Positions 1 to 7,731 of a DNA stretch of 17,765 bases are shown here, piece by piece. Below the pieces are notes generated by a model. That model was not told the origin of the DNA and searched no databases. It was given only the letters and a program-made list of their open reading frames with translations. Positions within the stretch are counted from its first letter, which is position 1, and every line of letters starts with the position of its first letter. This DNA is from CAYOBW01 sp964402115. Its GTDB lineage: Bacteria; Verrucomicrobiota; Kiritimatiellia; UBA8416; CAYOBW01. Location: assembly GCA_964402115.1 (NCBI GenBank), contig CAYOBW010000140.1:1-17765 (forward strand), written 5' to 3'. Made by a program: the position numbers and the translations under genes.

Positions 1-328
1 GACCGGCGCTGACGCTGCCAGGAGCGGAGCAGGCGGCTTTGTGCATCCCCAGGTCAGGCCAGCCTCAACCCCCGCTCCGCTCCTTCCTCGCGCGGGTCGG
101 ATACCCGCGCCACACGGCAACACCCGCCCGCTCCTTTGCCTGCTTTTCGCCGCGCAGCTATGCACCTGGCACCGTTGACTGCAACCAGGCTCCTCGTAGC
201 GCGGGCCTCTCCGAGGCCCAGCGCCCGGCAGCGGCGTGTGCGCTGCCTGTCTTCCCACAAGCAGCGGCCCTCGCCTTCGGAGAAGGAGGGGCTGCCAGCC
301 AAACGCCCCAATCCACCAACAAACCGCG
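1..328. repeat. Non-coding stretch with three palindromic repeat units
   Basis: No credible gene is seen here; the open frames across it are arginine/alanine-rich on every strand and carry no family motif. Three hairpins are visible. The first, at 90-110, has a perfect 8-bp stem (GCGCGGGT / ACCCGCGC) around CGGAT. The second, at 199-224, has GCGC-GGGCCT pairing with AGGCCC-GCGC across CTCCG, with one bulged A. The third, at 268-290, pairs CCCTCGCCTTC with GAAGGAGGG across GGA with one bulge. The third lies 39 nt beyond the stop of the thymidylate synthase gene and could act as an mRNA 3' end, but it has no T-tract. The three different stems in 330 nt look like dispersed intergenic palindromes rather than gene-specific signals; that is inference. 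Confidence 0.5.
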
Positions 329-1237
329 TCACTCGCTCGCGAACTGCCGGTTCATGGTCTCGATCTTCGCCAGGATGGCGGGCTCCTCCTCGTGGTACAA
401 CTCCTGCACGAGCGGGTCGTCGAAGCGATACACGCGATCCTCGAAGGCCGTGGACTCCAGCCGGTCGAAGAGCCGCGCCTGCGCCTGGGCCAGGTCCTTG
501 CCATAGATGTGATACGAGTCGGCCTGCCAGTTCAGCCGCCCCAGCCGCACGGGCCGCCCGCTGCGCCGGGCCACTTCGTCGGCGACGACCTCCTTGGTGA
601 ACATCACGAAGCCGAACATGTTCATGAAGCTCGCGCCCCAGGCGTCGTTGCTGCGGAAGCGGATGTTGGTGTTGAGCCACTGCACGCCCGCCGCGTCCTC
701 GAGGATGCGGTACCAGATGGATTGCAGGCACGGGGGATCGAAGCAATCGAGGTCCAGGTTCGGCATCCAGGTGATCATCTGCGCCTGCCGCGTGAACGGC
801 TGGGCGGCCAGCTTCGCGATGACGGCCTCGATCTGGTCCACGTGGAACGGTCCCGCCGTGCGCGACCGCCTGCCGTCCGGCGTGTCCGCCAGCTCCCTCC
901 ACTGTCCATAGTGCTGCAGCCGCCCGTGATACGTGTACTCCCAGCGCGTGTCGGCAGGGTCGTTGATGTTCTTCGTCCACCCGTCCTTCAGCCCCTGCAG
1001 CTCGTAAACGTACTCGCGCAAGTCCGCGAAACCGCCGGGAAAGGCCTTGTGGACAAGCGGGTCCGCCAGCGGGTCGGCCACGGTAAGGTTGAGCGTGCAG
1101 TCCAGGCTCCGCGGGTCGCCCGGCTTGTCGTACTGGGTGCGGAACCGCGTGCCCTGCCGGAACAGCGCCACCAGCGCACGTTCGTACCCTTCCGCCAGGC
1201 TGTTGCCGTTCACGCACAAAACCGGAATGCTCTCCAT
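329..1237 (-). CDS. thyA: Thymidylate synthase, methanogen/archaeal type
   Basis: This 302-residue protein should convert dUMP to dTMP in the cytoplasm using a reduced-folate one-carbon donor. The catalytic cysteine is C170 in DPPCLQ. The dUMP-binding block is FRSND (R195, S196, D198) followed eight residues later by N206, the same Asp-to-Asn spacing as D169/N177 in the E. coli enzyme. HIY at 243-245 matches H207/Y209, YGQW at 110-113 matches the YGxxW segment, and TPDGR (119-123) and DQI are also kept. The N-terminal YDKPGDP and HKAFPGG segments and PPCLQ in place of the usual PCH match the methanogen-type subfamily (TIGR03283-like) rather than classical bacterial ThyA. The second phosphate-binding arginine of the RR pair is Q151. 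ATG 1237 is preceded by AGGAGGG at 1244-1250. It lies 30 nt behind the GH29-like fragment. No dihydrofolate reductase gene is nearby. Family assignment is strong; the folate donor is unknown. Confidence 0.87.
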   Translation of the reverse strand: MESIPVLCVNGNSLAEGYERALVALFRQGTRFRTQYDKPGDPRSLDCTLNLTVADPLADPLVHKAFPGGFADLREYVYELQGLKDGWTKNINDPADTRWEYTYHGRLQHYGQWRELADTPDGRRSRTAGPFHVDQIEAVIAKLAAQPFTRQAQMITWMPNLDLDCFDPPCLQSIWYRILEDAAGVQWLNTNIRFRSNDAWGASFMNMFGFVMFTKEVVADEVARRSGRPVRLGRLNWQADSYHIYGKDLAQAQARLFDRLESTAFEDRVYRFDDPLVQELYHEEEPAILAKIETMNRQFASE

Positions 1238-1267
1238 GACGATCCCTCCTGCCGCCTGCGCGCGTGT

Positions 1268-2038
1268 TTACGGCTGGCGACGGTACTTCAACACCCAGGC
1301 AAAATCGCAAGGCGCCACCCCCCGGGGCAACGCCACATCCACGACCCCGTCCACGATCCGCCACGACAGCGGTTCGGCGTGCCCCAGCAACCGCACAGGC
1401 TCGCCCGTCCACGGCGGGTGCGCCCGCAGCCGCACGCGTTCCGGCGGACGCCCCTGTCCCGGCGTCGGCACCAGGCAGGCATATGCCCAGACCGCGTCCG
1501 CCAAGTACCAAACCCCGTCCGCGGACGCCGGCGCGAGCGGCTCCGTCCCGAACAGCGCGGCGCCGTTGATGTCCAGCCACTCGCCCAGCTCGCGCAAGAT
1601 CCGCCGCACCTCGTCGGCCAGCTCACCCCGCTCAGAGAGCCGCGCGCCCAGCACCAGCATGCCGCCGCTGCCAGCCGCTTCGATCAGCCGGTGGACGACC
1701 ATCCGCGAGGTGAACCCTGGCGAGCCACCGTCCGACCGCCAGCCGGGACCGACCGGCAGCCACTGCACACCCCAGCCGGTCACCGCCGGCGACGGGCCCG
1801 TACAAACACACTGCACGCCACCCCGGCGTGCGTCGTCCAGCCAGCCCCTCCTGGCGGCTCGCTGCTCCCGACCGCAGGTGCGATCCAGCAGCCAGACCCC
1901 GGGCCGACGCTCCGTGCCGTCCGTCAGCCACAGGCCCAGCCGAAGGTCCCTCCGCCGCACACTCTCCACGGAGTCAAGGGGCGCAAGCCCCGCCGTCGCC
2001 GCCGGCCACACCGCCATGCTTTCGGTTTCGTCCGCCAT
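1268..2038 (-). CDS. N-terminally truncated GH29 alpha-L-fucosidase-like protein
   Basis: Only the C-terminal half of the 256-residue product is recognisable. Residues about 108-165 read like the end of a GH29 barrel: an LIEAAGSGGMLVLG segment stands where fucosidases have VSKGGNLLLNIGP, followed by LGEWLDINGAALFGT (151-165), very close to the family's GEWLKVNGEAIYGT. Residues about 205-250 (VRLLG, EPLSW, then a final beta strand) fit the C-terminal beta-sandwich. Intact GH29 enzymes are usually 430-550 residues; the first part of the barrel is missing and I see no clear nucleophile motif (WFDG-like). The product is therefore probably catalytically dead, or a remnant. No signal peptide is seen. 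I prefer ATG 2036-2038, with GGAG 9 nt upstream, over an in-frame TTG at 2053. The start lies about 20 nt from a REP-like palindrome, so an ancient rearrangement may have removed the 5' part. The reading frame itself is uninterrupted. Confidence 0.6.
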   Translation of the reverse strand: MADETESMAVWPAATAGLAPLDSVESVRRRDLRLGLWLTDGTERRPGVWLLDRTCGREQRAARRGWLDDARRGGVQCVCTGPSPAVTGWGVQWLPVGPGWRSDGGSPGFTSRMVVHRLIEAAGSGGMLVLGARLSERGELADEVRRILRELGEWLDINGAALFGTEPLAPASADGVWYLADAVWAYACLVPTPGQGRPPERVRLRAHPPWTGEPVRLLGHAEPLSWRIVDGVVDVALPRGVAPCDFAWVLKYRRQP

Positions 2039-2046
2039 ACCGTCCG

Positions 2047-2051
2047 GCTCC
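2047..2051 (-). promoter_or_regulatory. Shine-Dalgarno choosing ATG 2038
   Basis: On the minus strand GGAG (2051-2048) stands 9 nt before ATG 2036-2038 of the GH29-like gene. The alternative in-frame TTG at 2051-2053 overlaps this site and has no ribosome-binding site of its own. Confidence 0.4.
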
Positions 2052-2057
2052 AATCGG

Positions 2058-2127
2058 GAACGGCCTGAAGGCCGTTCTATCCTACCCGGCCCTGTCTGCC
2101 CCTCGTAGAACGGGCTTCAGCCCGTTC
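2058..2127. repeat. REP-like palindrome pair in inverted orientation (BIME-like)
   Basis: Two near-identical hairpins face each other. The first, at 2058-2077, is GAACGGCC-TGAA-GGCCGTTC, and the second, at 2108-2127, is GAACGGGC-TTCA-GCCCGTTC. Both have perfect 8-bp stems and their loops are reverse complements, so the second unit is the first one inverted, with a compensated C/G change in each stem. TA follows the first unit and, on the other strand, the second. They lie 30 nt apart between the stop of the radical SAM gene and the start of the GH29-like gene. Such pairs resemble bacterial interspersed mosaic elements mobilised by RAYT (TnpA-REP) transposases; no such transposase is in this window. 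The hairpins could also stabilise or end the upstream transcript. Confidence 0.75.
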
Positions 2128-2168
2128 CCGTTGCACGCCTGACACGATGCCAGAACAGGCCGGCCCGC

Positions 2169-3107
2169 TCAACCGGGATCTTGCCCCTGCACGGCGTACA
2201 GGTCCCCCTGCCGGACCCCGAGGCGCCGCATCTCCGCCGCGACCTGCGCCAGGAACTGCGACTTGTTCAGGCGCCAGCGCGGCGCCACCAGCCGCGCGGC
2301 AGGCGTGTCGGTGTTCAGCCGCATCACCGCCACGTGCGGCGGCAGGCGGCGCAGGGCATCGATGACCACGGCCGCGTAAGCGGCTTCGTCCAGCACGGGG
2401 AACGGGGCTTCGGCGTAGCGCCGCGCCAGCTCCGTGTCGCGGATGACGTGGAGGTTGTGGAACTTCACGGCGGCAAGCGGCTCGCGGCCGAGCGCCTCGA
2501 GCGTCGCACGGTAGTGCGCGGCCCCCTCGCCGGGCAGGCCGAAAATGAGGTGCACGGCCGCCTTGAGGCCGCGGGCGTGCAGCGCCGCGAGGGCCGCGCG
2601 GCTGCAGGCCCAGTCGTGGCCGCGCCGCAGCGCGGCCAACGTTTCGTCGTGCACGGTCTGCACGCCGAGTTCCACCCAGACGTCGAGGCGCTGCGCCAGG
2701 TCGGCCAGGCAGGCCAGCGTATCGTCCGACAGGCAATCGGGCCGGGTCCCGATGCTGATGGCGCAGAAGTCGCCCAGCGCCAGCACCTGCTCGTGCAGTT
2801 CCCGCTGCAGCGCGGGCACGGCGAAGGTGCCGGTGAAGGCCTGGAGGTAGGCCATGAACCGGCGCGCCCCGTAGCGCCGCCGCGCAAAGGCCATCGCCGC
2901 GCGCGCCTGGTCGGCCAGCGACTGCACCGACCCTGTCTGCACCGCCCGCCCCCCGTCCGGCGCGCAGAACGCGCAGCCCCCCAGGCCGTCGGGCCCCCGG
3001 TTCGGACACCCCAGCCCGAGGTCGAGCGGCACCCGATACACGGGCTCGCCGTAGGTCTCCATCAAGAGTTGGCGGAACGTGCGGTACGCTGGCTGGCTTG
3101 CATCCAC
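2169..3107 (-). CDS. Radical SAM protein, TIGR01212/YhcC family
   Basis: This 312-residue protein should use S-adenosylmethionine and a [4Fe-4S] cluster for radical chemistry; the substrate of the YhcC family is not known to me. The cluster motif is CPNRGPDGLGGCAFC with cysteines at 34, 45 and 48, a C-x10-C-x2-C spacing like the family's CPNRDG...GGCxFC. Further family features follow: AYLQAFTGTFAVP, ISIGTRPDCL (radical SAM barrel strand), VWVELGVQTVHDETL, HLIFGLPGE and VKFHNLHVIRDTELA. GTG 3105-3107 is taken as the start because AGGAG lies 8 nt upstream and the conserved part begins 9 codons later; the frame stays open far upstream, but that portion overlaps the preceding gene and lacks its own motif. 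The gene starts 20 nt after the stop of the secreted lectin-like gene, so the two are probably cotranscribed although nothing links their functions. Product length is typical of the family. Confidence 0.88.
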   Translation of the reverse strand: MDASQPAYRTFRQLLMETYGEPVYRVPLDLGLGCPNRGPDGLGGCAFCAPDGGRAVQTGSVQSLADQARAAMAFARRRYGARRFMAYLQAFTGTFAVPALQRELHEQVLALGDFCAISIGTRPDCLSDDTLACLADLAQRLDVWVELGVQTVHDETLAALRRGHDWACSRAALAALHARGLKAAVHLIFGLPGEGAAHYRATLEALGREPLAAVKFHNLHVIRDTELARRYAEAPFPVLDEAAYAAVVIDALRRLPPHVAVMRLNTDTPAARLVAPRWRLNKSQFLAQVAAEMRRLGVRQGDLYAVQGQDPG

Positions 3108-3127
3108 CCCGTGGTCTCCTGCGCCGC

Positions 3128-4351
3128 TCACTTCCCGCCTTCCCACAGCGCCTTGATCGCGTCGGGGGGCATGACGAGGTTCCAGATCGTAAAATCGCGG
3201 AAGGCCCCCTTGAAGTGCGTTTTGCGCTCCCACGGGTCGAGCGGACAGAGCCGCACCCGGGGCTCCTCGTCGATCAGCTCGATCTCGCGCGCGGCGACCT
3301 CCTCGCCGTTCTTGTAGAACCGCAGCGTGCGGCCGTCGTACGTGGCGGTGAGCATCTGCCACGGCCCCACGTCGAGCGCGACCTTGCTGGCGACCTCCTG
3401 CTGGCCCGACCAGAAGCGCAGCCCGTCGGGGAAGCTGCAGATGTAGCGCCCCGCCCCGCGCGCGCGGTCGTCGCAGAAGCCGAAGCCGCCCAGCACGGCC
3501 TTCCCCTCCGGGCGCTGCTCGGTCCGCACGAAGAAGTTCAGGCTCCACGGGTCCCGGCGCCCCACCGGCAGCCCGCCCCCCGCGCTCTCCATCTGCCCGC
3601 CGCCCATGTTGACCGGCGGCAGGCGCACGACGGCGTCGAGGCGCCGCAGCTCGACCTCGCGCCCCAGCGCACCATTACGCGCCGGGGAGAGGTCGCAGAT
3701 GCCGTGCGCGGCCAGCAGCACCGCGCCCGCGATATTCCGCAGCGTCGTCTGCAGCACCACGGTCCGCCCGTCCGGCTGCAGCGCCGCGGCGGTCACCCGC
3801 CCGTCCGGCACCAGCGTGTAGTTGGCCGGCAGCGCGGCGCCCGCCGCATCCACCGCCTCGCTGAAGGTCGCGCGCACTTCGCCGCTGAGCGGATTGAGCG
3901 TGGCGAGGACCACGGCCGGCGGGGTCATGTCGGTCACGTCGAACGTGCCGACCGCCACGGGTCCCGGCGCGCCCGCCGCGGGAAAGCCGCGCGCCTTGAC
4001 CGTGGCGGGGGCGGTCAAGACCAGCGGCCCGGTGTAAAGCGGCGACTCCGCCGTCGGGTCCTGCCCGTCGAGCGAAACCCGCAGCACCCCGCCCGACACG
4101 CCGCCCTGCACCTGCACGGTCGTGGCATCGTTGAACACCCCACCGGGCGGCGACAGCGTCGGCGCCTCGTCGATCCGGCGAGCGGACGGCGTCGCGTTGA
4201 GCGGCTGCGCGACGTTCAGGGTCTTCCCGGTCGCGCTATGGGCCGTCCCCTCCGGGCGGCCGGCGGGCGCGGCCGGCAGCGGCCCGGCGCACAGCAGCGC
4301 CGCGGAGACGGCGGACAGGATCCGCACACACCACGGGGATGACTGCAGCAT
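3128..4351 (-). CDS. Secreted protein with chitobiase-C, Ig-like and LamG domains
   Basis: This 407-residue exported protein has no recognisable enzyme domain and probably binds or displays carbohydrate. A Sec signal peptide spans about residues 1-29 (CVRILSAVSAALLCAG...AAPA). Residues about 64-125 form a chitobiase/hexosaminidase C-terminal-like domain (RVSLDGQDPTAESPLYTGP, then VKARGF). Residues about 143-235 resemble an SbsA-type Ig-like domain (PPAVV...GEVRATFSEAVD...NYTL). Residues about 266-402 are a LamG/concanavalin-like jelly roll (WSLNFFVRTE, GRYICSFPDGLRFW, WQMLTATYDGRTLRFYKNG, FKGAFRDFTIWN). ATG 4351 is preceded by AAGAGGA with a short spacer. It follows the GH2 gene by 78 nt and precedes the radical SAM gene by 20 nt, so it may support the GH2 enzyme at the cell surface or on substrate. 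Domain assignments are by eye; the Ig-like part is the least certain. Confidence 0.8.
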   Translation of the reverse strand: MLQSSPWCVRILSAVSAALLCAGPLPAAPAGRPEGTAHSATGKTLNVAQPLNATPSARRIDEAPTLSPPGGVFNDATTVQVQGGVSGGVLRVSLDGQDPTAESPLYTGPLVLTAPATVKARGFPAAGAPGPVAVGTFDVTDMTPPAVVLATLNPLSGEVRATFSEAVDAAGAALPANYTLVPDGRVTAAALQPDGRTVVLQTTLRNIAGAVLLAAHGICDLSPARNGALGREVELRRLDAVVRLPPVNMGGGQMESAGGGLPVGRRDPWSLNFFVRTEQRPEGKAVLGGFGFCDDRARGAGRYICSFPDGLRFWSGQQEVASKVALDVGPWQMLTATYDGRTLRFYKNGEEVAAREIELIDEEPRVRLCPLDPWERKTHFKGAFRDFTIWNLVMPPDAIKALWEGGK

Positions 4352-4429
4352 GACATCCTCTTCTGTTTCCGTGACCGGCGCACGGGGCGTCGCCGCCGCC
4401 GGACGATCAGCGCCGGGCAGGTCGCGCCC

Positions 4430-7400
4430 TCACAATGCGGAGAACTCCCACAACGAGTACCCGTACGTCGTGGCGCGCTTGATCCCCAGCAGCCGCACAT
4501 AGCGGGCGGTCGCCGGGGCGAAGGCGTGCGACACATCGCCGCCCTTCCCGTCCCGCTGATGCAGAACGTCCTGCCACTGCCGGCCATCCAGCGAGACCTG
4601 GATCTTGTATTCCCGCGCGCAGGCCGCCTCCCACAGCAGCCGCACCCCGCTCACGGGGCGCGGCTGGCCCAGATCGAGGCACAGCCACTGGCTATCGGTG
4701 CGCGCCGAGGCCCAGCGCGTCTGCGTGTCGCCATCCACCGCGCGGGCCGCCGCCAGCTCGGCGGACTCGTCGCCCGAAGAGGTGACCGCGACACCCGCCG
4801 CCGCCCCGCCCGCGCCGGCGGGCGTGAAGCTGAAGGCGGCGGGCAGGTCGCGCGGGGCCGCGCCCGGCCGGTACAGCACGCGCTGCACGTTCCAGCCGTC
4901 CACGACGAGCTGCACGTCGTCCGGCCGCGGGGCCGGCCCGCAGTCGATCGCCACGTCACGCGACTCGCCGGGCAGGAGACTGAAGAAGTTGTCCGCGTAG
5001 AACGCCGGCCGCACGGGCTTGGCGTCGGCGGCGTGCTGCAGCCGCAGCCACACCATGAACGCCAGGTTCGTGGACGGGTTCGCCACGTGCGCGCGACAGG
5101 CGTTCGTCCCGCCGCCGGCCGCCCAGGTGACATCCGCCGCCACGCGCACGCGCGGCAGCCCGGCCAGCGCCTCGAACCCCTCGAACTGCGGCCCGGTCCA
5201 CGTGCGCTTGGGCTGGTACGACCGGTTCGAACGCCAGTAGAACGTGTCCGCGAGGGGCTTGCCGGCGGCGTCCGCCAGGTCGAGCCGGATGAAGTGCACG
5301 GGCGTGATATCCTGCGGGATCGCGACCTGGAAGAGGTCCCGCGCGAAGCGGTCCGCGGGCAGGTCCACGGTCGCCGTGTGCCGGAAGCGCTCGCGCAGCG
5401 CGAAGTCGAGCACGCGGGCCGTCACCCGGCACCCCGGCACGGGCCGGACGGTCTCGTTGTTGACCGAGACGGTCTGCTTCAGGAAGTCGAACTGCGCGTG
5501 GACGGGCTCGTGCGCGTCCTGCGAGAAGTAGAGCGCCGCCGTGGGTTCCAGCGACCAGTCCCACAGCCGCCCGCAGGTCTGCGGGTTCGGGCTGTTGTGG
5601 TACCAGAACAGCAGCCCGGTGGCGAAGCGGTCGCCGTCCTCGAACCGGTTGCGGTTCCAGCACTCCCAGAGCGCGCGGTGCGCCAGCGCCCCATAGGCCT
5701 GCGCCTTGCACGCGTACTCGTCGATGCTGCGCGACAGCCCGTACTGCTCGACGCCACGCCGGTAGTCGCTGGTCATGAGGTGAAAACCGCCGCCGTCGAG
5801 GTAGTCCCAGACGGTCTTGTTGATCGGCCAGAGGTCCTGCGCGTCCATGATCTCGCGCAGCACGTCCACGGTCGGCAGGATCGGGCAGCCGTACTCGGGG
5901 CAGAGGCCGTTGATGCGGCTGCCGCGCGCGGAGGCGGAGTCCTCGTAGTACCACATCGGGTTGACGGAGAGGTACGGGCTGCCGTCGTGAATGCCGTCCG
6001 TCTCCGAGCCCGCCTGCCAGCCGCGCGTGGGGTCCTCGCGGTCGAGCAGGTCCTTGATCGGCACGATGCCGTCGGCCGTGCGCTCGTTCGCGGACACGTA
6101 GTAGGCCACGCAGGGGTGGTTGCGGATGCGCCGGACGGTGTCCTCGACGTTGGCCCGGTAGAGCGCCTGGTCGGTCGGGATCTGCGTGTCGCCGCTCTGC
6201 CAGAACTCCACCCACACGAGGATGCCGAGTTCGTCGCAGAGGTCGAAGAAGGTGTCCGACTCCGTCGTCCCGCCGCCCCAGAAGCGGAGGAAGTTCACGC
6301 CGGCCTGCCGCGTGTAGCGCAGCTCCGCCTCGGTGCGCGCCTCGGACGAGCGGCACATCGCCTCGGGCACCCAGTTGGAGCCGTGCAGGAAGAGGCGCCG
6401 GCCGTTGACGTAGAAGCAGCGGCTCTGGTCGGGCGTGGCGCGGTCGCTCGTGACGCGGTTGATGCCGAACCGCGTCCGCACCACGTCGCTTGCCGCGCCG
6501 CCGCCGGCGGGTTCGAAGCGCAGGGCGAGCTCGTAGAGCGGCTGCGCGCCCTTGTTGAACGGCCACCACAGGCGGGGGCGCGCCAGGACCAGGCCGGCGA
6601 AAGCCTCCGGCGCCAGCCGCACGCGCGCCACCTGGCCGGGGGCGACGGTGACGGACTGGCGCACCTCGATCCCGTCTGGCGCGATCGTGGCGCAAAGGGC
6701 GCCGGCCGCGGGCGCGTTCCCCGCGTTGCGCACGTCCACCTCGATCGTCACGCGCGCCGGCCCGCCCTCCGCGGCCGGCGGCTCGCTGCGCACGCAGGGG
6801 TGCTGCAGCAGGACGGGGCCGGCGGCAAACAGGCGCACGTCGCGCCAGATGCCCGTGTTGCGGTCGCGAATGCCGTCGATGAACGTGAAATCCCAGCCCA
6901 CCGTCATGAGCATGGAGACGTTGCGCCCCATCGTCCCGTCGCCGCCGTTGCGATTCTCGCCGACGGCGCGGGGCTTGTCGAACTTCGCCTTGAACCCGCC
7001 GGGCACGTCCACGGGGCTCACGAGCACGGCCAGCACGTTGGAGGCGCCCGGCCGCACCGCGTCCGTGACGTCGAAGAGCCCGCGCTGGAACATGCCGGCC
7101 AGCTTGCCGACCGCCTGCCCGTTGAGCCACACCTCGGCACGGTAGTTGATGCCGTCGAACTGCAGCCAGATGCGGCGGCCGGCGAAGGCCGCGGGCACCG
7201 CGAACGGCGCGCGGAACCAGTAGGTATAGAACGCCGGCCCGGTCTCGGAGAGGTCGGGGATGAGCCGCGACTCGCGCGCGTTGTTGAGCCCGTGGTAGGG
7301 ATCGGGGTAGACCCCGCGGCGCACGAGGGTGTTCAGCACCGTGCCCGGCACCATGGCCGCCAGGGCGTTGGTCGAAGCGAAGTCGGGCGCCGAAACCTGC

Positions 7401-7594
7401 GCGCCGTCAGGGGCGCGGTCCGCGCGCACGATCTGCCACGCCACATCGCCGCCGTGGCCGTCCCGCGACCGCAGCAGCAGCGTTCCGTCGCGCTCCAGCC
7501 GCGGCCCGGGCGGCGCGCCGCCAGCCGCCGCCACCGTCAACGCCACCCCTGCCCCCGCCGCCGCGAGGCTGCTCCAGCGCATGCCTGTTTTCAC
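4430..7594 (-). CDS. Secreted GH2 beta-mannosidase/exo-glucosaminidase-like enzyme with discoidin domain
   Basis: This 1054-residue exported glycosidase should remove beta-linked mannosyl or glucosaminyl units from non-reducing ends outside the cytoplasm. The N-terminus (VKTGMRWSSLAAAGAGVALTV) is a signal peptide. A sugar-binding jelly roll (about 100-250; FYTYWFRAPFAVP, FDGINYRAEVWLNG, NTGIWRDV) is followed by an Ig-like domain and a TIM barrel beginning near FYVNGRRLFLHGSNWVPE. The acid/base is likely E504 in VSANE and the nucleophile E567 in CPEYG, 63 residues apart. WGGGTTESDTFFDLCDELGI is characteristic of the mannosidase/glucosaminidase branch of GH2, including plant-type endo-beta-mannosidases. 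Residues about 930-1054 form an F5/8-type (CBM32-like) domain (ARAVDGDTQTRWAS, WLCLDLGQ, YKIQVSLDG, RYVRLLG). GTG 7592-7594 is chosen because GGGAGGAAG precedes it and the signal peptide begins there. Exact substrate is not readable from sequence. Confidence 0.87.
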   Translation of the reverse strand: MKTGMRWSSLAAAGAGVALTVAAAGGAPPGPRLERDGTLLLRSRDGHGGDVAWQIVRADRAPDGAQVSAPDFASTNALAAMVPGTVLNTLVRRGVYPDPYHGLNNARESRLIPDLSETGPAFYTYWFRAPFAVPAAFAGRRIWLQFDGINYRAEVWLNGQAVGKLAGMFQRGLFDVTDAVRPGASNVLAVLVSPVDVPGGFKAKFDKPRAVGENRNGGDGTMGRNVSMLMTVGWDFTFIDGIRDRNTGIWRDVRLFAAGPVLLQHPCVRSEPPAAEGGPARVTIEVDVRNAGNAPAAGALCATIAPDGIEVRQSVTVAPGQVARVRLAPEAFAGLVLARPRLWWPFNKGAQPLYELALRFEPAGGGAASDVVRTRFGINRVTSDRATPDQSRCFYVNGRRLFLHGSNWVPEAMCRSSEARTEAELRYTRQAGVNFLRFWGGGTTESDTFFDLCDELGILVWVEFWQSGDTQIPTDQALYRANVEDTVRRIRNHPCVAYYVSANERTADGIVPIKDLLDREDPTRGWQAGSETDGIHDGSPYLSVNPMWYYEDSASARGSRINGLCPEYGCPILPTVDVLREIMDAQDLWPINKTVWDYLDGGGFHLMTSDYRRGVEQYGLSRSIDEYACKAQAYGALAHRALWECWNRNRFEDGDRFATGLLFWYHNSPNPQTCGRLWDWSLEPTAALYFSQDAHEPVHAQFDFLKQTVSVNNETVRPVPGCRVTARVLDFALRERFRHTATVDLPADRFARDLFQVAIPQDITPVHFIRLDLADAAGKPLADTFYWRSNRSYQPKRTWTGPQFEGFEALAGLPRVRVAADVTWAAGGGTNACRAHVANPSTNLAFMVWLRLQHAADAKPVRPAFYADNFFSLLPGESRDVAIDCGPAPRPDDVQLVVDGWNVQRVLYRPGAAPRDLPAAFSFTPAGAGGAAAGVAVTSSGDESAELAAARAVDGDTQTRWASARTDSQWLCLDLGQPRPVSGVRLLWEAACAREYKIQVSLDGRQWQDVLHQRDGKGGDVSHAFAPATARYVRLLGIKRATTYGYSLWEFSAL

Positions 7595-7628
7595 GTTTCT
7601 TCCTCCCGAAGCCGGCTCAACCGGCGGC

Positions 7629-7657
7629 ATGCTACCGTATCCGCGCGGCGGGCGCAA
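7629..7657 (-). promoter_or_regulatory. Possible sigma70-type promoter for the GH2 gene
   Basis: On the minus strand TTGCGC (7657-7652) and TAGCAT (7634-7629) are 17 nt apart, about 35 nt upstream of the GTG start at 7594. It sits in the 137-nt gap after the helicase gene, where a promoter for the GH2-lectin-radical SAM group is expected. Each hexamer matches consensus only partly, so this is a weak call. Confidence 0.3.
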
Positions 7658-7731
7658 ATCAGCAGTTCCCCTGGCTTCAATCCGTGAAACGCGGTCTTCC
7701 GCTTCCTGCCGCGCGCCGGAATCCCTCGCCG

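Noticed and set aside
236..2068. 610-codon open frame on the plus strand
   Set aside because: It is antisense to the thymidylate synthase and GH29-like genes, rich in Arg/Pro/His/Gln, and shows no family motif; high GC keeps antisense frames open.
4526..7687. 1053-codon open frame on the plus strand
   Set aside because: It mirrors the GH2 gene almost exactly; the minus-strand product has clear catalytic motifs while this one is Arg/Val/His-rich noise.
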